A stretch of DNA of 64,000 nucleotides from Rickettsia rhipicephali str. 3-7-female6-CWPP (GTDB lineage Bacteria; Pseudomonadota; Alphaproteobacteria; Rickettsiales; Rickettsiaceae), in NCBI RefSeq assembly GCF_000284075.1, contig NC_017042.1, positions 1 through 64,000 of the forward strand, given 5' to 3'. The notes below the pieces were generated by a model. The model saw nothing but the letters and a program-made list of their open reading frames with translations, ran no database searches and was not told the DNA's origin. How positions within the stretch are numbered: position 1 is the stretch's first letter; every line of letters begins with the position of its first letter. Position numbers and translations under genes: made by a program. Below are positions 58,823-64,000 of this stretch, in pieces.

Positions 58823-60610
58823 ATGAGAGTTGCACCGGAATTTTATGAGTTCTTAAAAAACCGTATTAACATATCGGATGTAGTACGGCAAAAAGTAGCT
58901 TTAACTAGAAAATCCGGTAACTATGTAGGTTTATGTCCTTTCCATCAAGAAAAGACCCCATCTTTTACGGTTAGTGATAGTAAGAGATTTTTCTATTGTT
59001 TTGGTTGTAAAGCAGCTGGTGACGTTATAAAATTTACTTCTAATATTAGCGGTTTATCTTATAATGAGTCTGCTATAAAGCTTGCAACCGATTACGGTAT
59101 AGAGATACCGAAATTAACTGCGAAACAGAAAGAATTTTATGAAGAATCCGATGAAATTCTAAATATTTTAGAACTCGCCAATAAGTTTTTCAGGACACAA
59201 TTAACACCTGAAATATTACATTATCTACACGAAAGGGGTATTACCGAAGAAACAGTAAAAGAGTTTTCAATAGGCTTTGCCCCGAAGAATAATAAATTTG
59301 AAAAATTTTTTCACGATAAAAATATAGATATTATAAAGCTTGGTAAAGCAGGGCTAATCGGCAAGCGAGAAAACGGTGAAATATATAATTTATTTTCTAA
59401 CCGTATTACTATTCCAATTAGAAATATTTACAATAAAATTGTAGGCTTTGGCGGTAGAGTACTAGGGGAGGGGCTGCCTAAATACTTAAATTCACCTGAA
59501 ACTACAGTATTTCAAAAAAGTGAAACTCTATACGGTGAGCATAAAGCGATAAGCAGTAGCTATAAAAAAAATCATTCGATTTTAGTAGAAGGTTATTTTG
59601 ATGTTATAGCACTACATCAAGCAGGTTTTAGTGAAACGGTTGCGAGTCTCGGTACTAGCGTTACCGAGAATCACTTACATAAATTATGGCGTGCTGGCGA
59701 TGAAATTATATTATGTCTTGACGGAGATAATGCAGGCATAAAAGCTAGCATAAGAACTATTAACTTAGCATTACCGCTTATTAATAGTGAAAAGAAAATT
59801 TCTTTTATTAGGTTACCAAGCGGACTTGATCCCGACGATGCAGTAAATAAAAATGGTGCTGATTTTTTTGCAAAGCTTATAGATAAAAGAATAAGCTTAT
59901 CAGAAATGATTTGGCATATTGAGTATAGCGGCAAGAGTTTTAAAACTGCGGAAAAAAAAGCTAATTTAGAAAAAAATTTAAAAAATTATTGCAGCAAAAT
60001 ATCGGATAGTGATTTAAAAGCAAGTTATTACAGGTTTTTTAAAGATCAAATATGGCAAAATTTAGTCACAACGCAGAAGAAAGCTACAACTAAAAACTCA
60101 AAGTTGGCTCCTATAATTTCAAGTCACGGCTATTCGGAGCTTGAAATGTTAGAACACGCTTTTTGTACTTTGTTGGTTAAATTTCCTATAATACTTGAAG
60201 CAAAAGATATTAGAGATTTCATCTTAAATTTAAATTTTAATAATAAATCGCTTGAAGAATTCCGTAATTGGTATTTAAACGAGATTATAGATAATAACGT
60301 AGAAGCAAGTGAAATTACTGCAATTGTGGAAAAAACTAGCTTTTTTGATATTTTTTTATTATTATCAAAAACGGATAATTTGTTTTTAGATATCTCATTT
60401 AATAAAAATAATATCAGACTGGATTTATTATGGCAGTGGCTACATAAGAAATATTATCTAATAAATTTACAACAAGAATACGCTATTACCATAAACAGTA
60501 CTGACAATCACGACTTTGAAAAAGTTTTACTATATAAAAAAGAAATTCTGAAGATTGCAAATGAACTTCAAGTTTTAAACGAATCTTTTATTAATCACAC
60601 GATAACTTAA
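58823..60610 (+). CDS. dnaG: DNA primase
   Basis: A 595-residue replication primase. The CHC2 zinc finger has Cys38, His41, Cys59 and Cys62. The TOPRIM domain has LVEGYFDVIALHQAGF and LCLDGDNAG. The RNA polymerase core motif FSNRITIPIRNIYNKIVGFGGRVL precedes it. The C-terminal helicase-binding domain is divergent but present. Together with rpoD it forms the dnaG-rpoD part of the macromolecular synthesis operon. Confidence 0.97.
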   Translation: MRVAPEFYEFLKNRINISDVVRQKVALTRKSGNYVGLCPFHQEKTPSFTVSDSKRFFYCFGCKAAGDVIKFTSNISGLSYNESAIKLATDYGIEIPKLTAKQKEFYEESDEILNILELANKFFRTQLTPEILHYLHERGITEETVKEFSIGFAPKNNKFEKFFHDKNIDIIKLGKAGLIGKRENGEIYNLFSNRITIPIRNIYNKIVGFGGRVLGEGLPKYLNSPETTVFQKSETLYGEHKAISSSYKKNHSILVEGYFDVIALHQAGFSETVASLGTSVTENHLHKLWRAGDEIILCLDGDNAGIKASIRTINLALPLINSEKKISFIRLPSGLDPDDAVNKNGADFFAKLIDKRISLSEMIWHIEYSGKSFKTAEKKANLEKNLKNYCSKISDSDLKASYYRFFKDQIWQNLVTTQKKATTKNSKLAPIISSHGYSELEMLEHAFCTLLVKFPIILEAKDIRDFILNLNFNNKSLEEFRNWYLNEIIDNNVEASEITAIVEKTSFFDIFLLLSKTDNLFLDISFNKNNIRLDLLWQWLHKKYYLINLQQEYAITINSTDNHDFEKVLLYKKEILKIANELQVLNESFINHTIT

Positions 60611-60654
60611 TTATTTCAAACTTCTTTTAAAAGAAAAAAGCATATAGGTATTTA

Positions 60655-62556
60655 ATGAGCAATAGCAATATAGACAATGATCTAGATAAAATAGATAGTT
60701 TACTTAAAAAAGCTAAATCTAAAAAGATACCGGTCACTTATGATGATATAAACAACGCTCTTCCTCTTAATAAAAATCCTTCAATAAGACAATTAGAGGA
60801 AGCTATATTAAAATTTTCCGATGCGGGAGTAGATATTTTAGAATCTAATGAAGATGATGAAATTAAGCTTGATATCGGAATGGATGAAGAATTTAAGCTA
60901 TCTACCAATGTTGATAATGAACCTGAGGATGAGGTAGAAGAAAATATAGGTACTACCGATGATCCTGTAAGATTATATCTTAAGGATATGGGGGGAGTCG
61001 ATCTTTTAACTCGTGAAAATGAAGTAGAAATAGCAAAAAGGATTGAGGAAGGACATAAAACAATGACTGCTTCCTTATGCAGAAGCCCTATTGCTATGCG
61101 TTGTTTTATAGTATGGTATGAAGATTTAGTTAATGAAAAAATGTTACTACGTGATCTGATAGATTTAGAAGCTAACATATTACATGACGAAACACCCGAA
61201 AATGATGAAGAACATAGTAGTGAGACCGAAGGAGAAGAGCATGAGGATAACCACTTATCTATATCTAGAGTAGAAACGCAGATATTACCTAATATTATAG
61301 AGCGTATGAAAAAGATTTCGTTTATCTGCGAAGAGCTACTCATTGAAGCTAAAAAATGTTATGAGAAATCTTTTGAGCCGAAGGTTTTACAAAATAGCAA
61401 AAAATATAATAATTTGGAATTATTAATAAATGAAGTTTCGGAAATACATTTTAATTCTAAAAGAACGGAAGAAATTTTAGGTAAGATGTATGGAATAAAT
61501 CGTGATTTAATTAATAAAGAAACAGCCTTTTTAAAACTTGCTGAAAAATATGGAGTAACTCGCCAAAATTTCCTTGATGAATATATAGGATCGGTTATCA
61601 ATGCAGCATGGAAAGAAAAAATGCTGAAAAATAAAAAAGGCGCTTGGAAAGAGTTAATGACTAAAGAATCGGATTATATAGATCAAATGATTGCCGAATT
61701 ATCGGTTATAGAATCTAAAACCGGTCTTTTAGTTAATGATTTTAAAAAACTAGTGAATACTATACAAAAAAGTGAGAGACAAACGCTACAAGCAAAAAAA
61801 GATATGATAGAAGCGAATTTACGTTTAGTTATATCTATCGCTAAAAAATACGCTAATAGAGGATTGCAGTTTTTAGATTTAATTCAAGAAGGTAATATAG
61901 GACTTATGAAAGCGGTGGATAAATTTGAATATCGCCGTGGTTATAAATTCTCTACCTATGCTACGTGGTGGATTAGACAAGCTATAACAAGAGCTATTGC
62001 CGATCAAGCAAGGACTATACGTATTCCTGTGCATATGATTGAAACAATTAATAAGATACTACGTACTTCAAGACAAATGCTTAATGAACTCGGATACGAA
62101 CCAACAGCAATGGAAATCGCTAACCGTCTTTCAATGCCGCTTGATAAAGTGCGTAAAGTCATGAAAATAGCTAAAGAACCTATAAGTCTTGAGAATCCCG
62201 TAGGTGATGATAGTGACGGCGGTCAATTAGGCGATTTTATCGAAGATAAGAATGCAGTAGCACCGATTGATGCGGCAATTCAGTCAAATTTACGAGAAGT
62301 TACCACTAGAGTACTTGCAACCCTTACGCCTCGTGAAGAAAGAGTGCTTAGAATGCGTTTCGGTATAGGTATGAATACTGACCATACATTAGAAGAAGTA
62401 GGGCAGCAATTTAAAGTAACTAGAGAACGTATAAGACAAATCGAGTCAAAAGCTTTAAGAAAGTTACAACATCCTATTAGATCCAAAAAACTTAATAGCT
62501 TTAGAAGCGGAGGAAAGCGTGGTGACGGTAATCCATCGGATTTACTAGAAGCATGA
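60655..62556 (+). CDS. rpoD: Major sigma factor RpoD (sigma-70/73)
   Basis: A 633-residue housekeeping sigma factor. Region 1.1 is followed by region 1.2 ([29 protein letters not shown]). An acidic non-conserved insertion follows (about residues 180-210). Then region 2 ([54 protein letters not shown]), region 3, and region 4 ([33 protein letters not shown]). It begins 44 bases after dnaG and is intact. Confidence 0.98.
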   Translation: MSNSNIDNDLDKIDSLLKKAKSKKIPVTYDDINNALPLNKNPSIRQLEEAILKFSDAGVDILESNEDDEIKLDIGMDEEFKLSTNVDNEPEDEVEENIGTTDDPVRLYLKDMGGVDLLTRENEVEIAKRIEEGHKTMTASLCRSPIAMRCFIVWYEDLVNEKMLLRDLIDLEANILHDETPENDEEHSSETEGEEHEDNHLSISRVETQILPNIIERMKKISFICEELLIEAKKCYEKSFEPKVLQNSKKYNNLELLINEVSEIHFNSKRTEEILGKMYGINRDLINKETAFLKLAEKYGVTRQNFLDEYIGSVINAAWKEKMLKNKKGAWKELMTKESDYIDQMIAELSVIESKTGLLVNDFKKLVNTIQKSERQTLQAKKDMIEANLRLVISIAKKYANRGLQFLDLIQEGNIGLMKAVDKFEYRRGYKFSTYATWWIRQAITRAIADQARTIRIPVHMIETINKILRTSRQMLNELGYEPTAMEIANRLSMPLDKVRKVMKIAKEPISLENPVGDDSDGGQLGDFIEDKNAVAPIDAAIQSNLREVTTRVLATLTPREERVLRMRFGIGMNTDHTLEEVGQQFKVTRERIRQIESKALRKLQHPIRSKKLNSFRSGGKRGDGNPSDLLEA

Positions 62557-62567
62557 TAATACTTATA

Positions 62568-62642
62568 CTGTCATCCCGTGATTCGGGATCTCAGGACACG
62601 GGCTGTGATACAAGATCCCGTAGTCAAGCCACGGGATGACAG
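62568..62642. repeat. Dispersed palindromic element (gtcatcccgtg family)
   Basis: ctgtcatcccgtgattcggg on the left and caagccacgggatgacag on the right, with inner arms gggatctcagg / acaagatccc. It fills the gap between rpoD and truA. Confidence 0.85.
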
Positions 62643-62651
62643 TGGGCTATT

Positions 62652-63389
62652 ATGTATCGATATAAAATTACCATTGAATATTTAGGCACAGATCTTGCAG
62701 GTTGGCAAAGACAAGCAGGAGTAATATCGGTACAGCAGATATTAGAAGAAGCGATTTATAAGTTTTCCGGTGAACAGGTGATATTGTTTGGGTCAGGAAG
62801 GACAGATGCCGGTGTTCATGCTATAGGTCAAGTAGCACATTTTGATCTTTCAAAATATTTAGAACCTCACAAAATTATTACGGCTATCAACTATTTTGCA
62901 AGACCGTATGCCGTAGGAGTATGGAATTGTGAATTAGCCCCCAATAATTTTCATGCTAGGTTTTCAGCTACCTCTCGTTATTATATATATAGAATTATTA
63001 ATAGACCTTATCCATCGGTAATTGATTTAAATAGAGCATGGTGGATTAGTTCACCTTTAGATGTTCCTGCTATGCAACAAGCTACCGCTTATCTATTAGG
63101 CAAACATGATTTTACTTCATTTAGGGCTAGCTCATGTCAATCAAAATCACCGATTAAAACTTTAACTGAACTTAATATTATTAAAGAAGACGAAGAAATA
63201 AAATTATATCTTTCAGCCCCATCATTTTTGCATCATATGGTACGTAATATTGTCGGCAGTTTAGTACTTGTTGGTAAAAATATTTGGCAGGCAGAACAAA
63301 TTAAAGATGTTCTAGAGGCCAAAGATAGAAAAGCCGCCGGTCCTACTGCTCCCGCCTCCGGTCTTTATTTTGTGAAAGCAGCGTATTAA
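62652..63389 (+). CDS. truA: tRNA pseudouridine(38-40) synthase TruA
   Basis: A 245-residue enzyme that makes pseudouridine at positions 38-40 of the anticodon arm. The catalytic aspartate is Asp52 in [29 protein letters not shown] at the start, [17 protein letters not shown] and [17 protein letters not shown] confirm the family. Full length. The final codons overlap the end of the opposite-strand autotransporter remnant. Confidence 0.97.
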   Translation: MYRYKITIEYLGTDLAGWQRQAGVISVQQILEEAIYKFSGEQVILFGSGRTDAGVHAIGQVAHFDLSKYLEPHKIITAINYFARPYAVGVWNCELAPNNFHARFSATSRYYIYRIINRPYPSVIDLNRAWWISSPLDVPAMQQATAYLLGKHDFTSFRASSCQSKSPIKTLTELNIIKEDEEIKLYLSAPSFLHHMVRNIVGSLVLVGKNIWQAEQIKDVLEAKDRKAAGPTAPASGLYFVKAAY

Positions 63390-64000
63390 CAACCATAAAT
63401 TTTGTCATTACAATGCCTCCCTGCATAGGCAAGGCCATTACTAAATTGTGGTTGACCGTATAGAGAAATAATATCGCTTTCTGCCGATAATTTGTCACCA
63501 GTGCTTGAACCTTTAAACTTAAAGTCAGAGTTCATACGGCTATATGCGATACCGCCAAGACTATTTTCCCCGATGTAAAGCTCACTGCCGATCGTGCCGC
63601 CGGATACCGCGTACCTTTATAGCTAGGATTACCTTTATATACATCTTGATTACTTGAACCGAAAGCACCGGCAAACCCATAATCCTTTTTTAGTAATTAT
63701 AGGGTTTGCTTCATCACCTGCTGCAACGGCTATCATAGTACCGCCTGATAAGTGATTATTAATATTAGTAGTTACTGCTTCAGCTGTAACATTTGCTACA
63801 CTAACCGATCTTGTTCCTTGCTCGGTTAAATGCTCTACTACTTTTTTTGTATTATCAGGTGCAACTTGAGCTAAGTTTGCTACGAATAATAAGGATTGTT
63901 CTTGTTTTGTTTTACTCACTACAACAGTATCATCATTAGCTACTTTAGCTACTTCTTTAAGCTCAGCTTTATTATTTACTAATTCCTTAGCAAGCTCTAC
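63386..64000 (-). pseudogene. Sca-type autotransporter remnant (runs off the window)
   Basis: The minus strand enters the window already open. It reads ELAKELVNNKAELKEVAKVA, then SLLFVANLAQVAPDNTKKVV, then a frameshift at the A-run near 63686-63691. After that come DYGFAGAFGSSNQDVYKGNP and, after another shift near 63605, GGTIGSELYIGENSLGGIAY and SRMNSDFKFKGSSTGDKLSA, ending at 63386. The last part is the beginning of an autotransporter beta-barrel like those of rickettsial surface cell antigens. The barrel stops after about 90 residues instead of roughly 270. I cannot say which Sca this was. Confidence 0.75.

Noticed and set aside
60738-61343. Serine-rich 201-residue minus-strand ORF inside rpoD
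   Set aside because: Shadow of the acidic N-terminal part of rpoD on the other strand.
1-64000. CRISPR array or cas genes
   Set aside because: The repeats are dispersed palindromes of several families, not regularly spaced direct repeats, and no Cas-like protein is present.
1-64000. Insertion sequence or intact prophage
   Set aside because: No transposase, integrase or structural phage gene was seen; only a lysozyme scrap.

Overview
The window is a stretch of Rickettsia chromosome, most likely from the spotted fever or transitional group. The evidence is the AT-rich sequence, the 17 kDa surface lipoprotein antigen (2698-3177), rickettsial-type citrate synthase gltA, 5-aminolevulinate synthase hemA, an ortholog of the rickettsial retropepsin APRc, a Sca-type autotransporter remnant, and many dispersed palindromic elements, one of them inserted in frame inside the prmC-trmB fusion gene. 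I cannot name the species from sequence alone.

Layout. 0-4.6 kb: fdxA, ccmC, tadA and a FieF-like metal exporter on the minus strand, then the 17 kDa antigen, a dead PEBP gene and znuC. 4.6-6.7 kb: two eroded unknown genes, one with a helical tandem-repeat tail. 6.8-11.1 kb: uvrA diverging from ssb and a lipoprotein hydrolase. 11.1-12.7 kb: remnants (transporter tail, phage-type lysozyme, unknown) and tRNA-Arg. 12.8-21.8 kb: DUF167, htpG, hemA, an eroded HTH gene, tig, obgE, gltA. 21.9-26 kb: a dead killer/antidote pair, a family 4 uracil-DNA glycosylase diverging from rluD, and a long eroded ORFan. 26-32.7 kb: prmC-trmB, the glyQ-glyS-tsaC operon with 4-bp overlaps, an intact VapBC-type pair, queH. 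32.7-35.4 kb: broken MFS transporter, TPR remnant, unknown pseudogene, N-terminally truncated short-chain dehydrogenase. 35.6-41.9 kb: a zinc-ribbon protein overlapping mutL, rpmG, rpsP, tRNA-Thr, amidase-lipB-YdcF-like overlapping cluster, nhaA. 42.1-44.5 kb: an eroded restriction-modification locus in which HSDR_N, methylase and specificity parts follow each other. 44.5-50.3 kb: dapE, tRNA-Leu, holC, lptF, a DinJ/YafQ pair with a broken toxin, PAP2 phosphatase, metallo-beta-lactamase fold protein, glnQ. 50.3-53 kb: antitoxin remnant, beta-lactamase-like pseudogene, APRc, small leftover ORF. 53-64 kb: ebfC-dnaX beside the 4.5S SRP RNA gene, lolA, pntA parts 1 and 2, greA, a dolichol-kinase-like protein, dnaG-rpoD, truA, and an autotransporter remnant running off the end.

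The intact genes are core functions: DNA repair and replication, translation and tRNA modification, heme and lipoate supply, envelope lipoprotein and LPS transport, and metal or ion transport. The broken genes are mostly accessory: restriction-modification, toxin-antitoxin, phage lysozyme, transporters, beta-lactamase, surface protein. Many interruptions are single frameshifts or stops still easy to read through, so decay looks recent and ongoing. No CRISPR array, insertion sequence or intact new multi-gene system was seen. The most interesting unexplained items are the helical-repeat pseudogene at 4677-6190, the ORFan at 24242-26003, the HSDR_N-methylase-specificity locus, and an A10 slippage candidate in dnaX.
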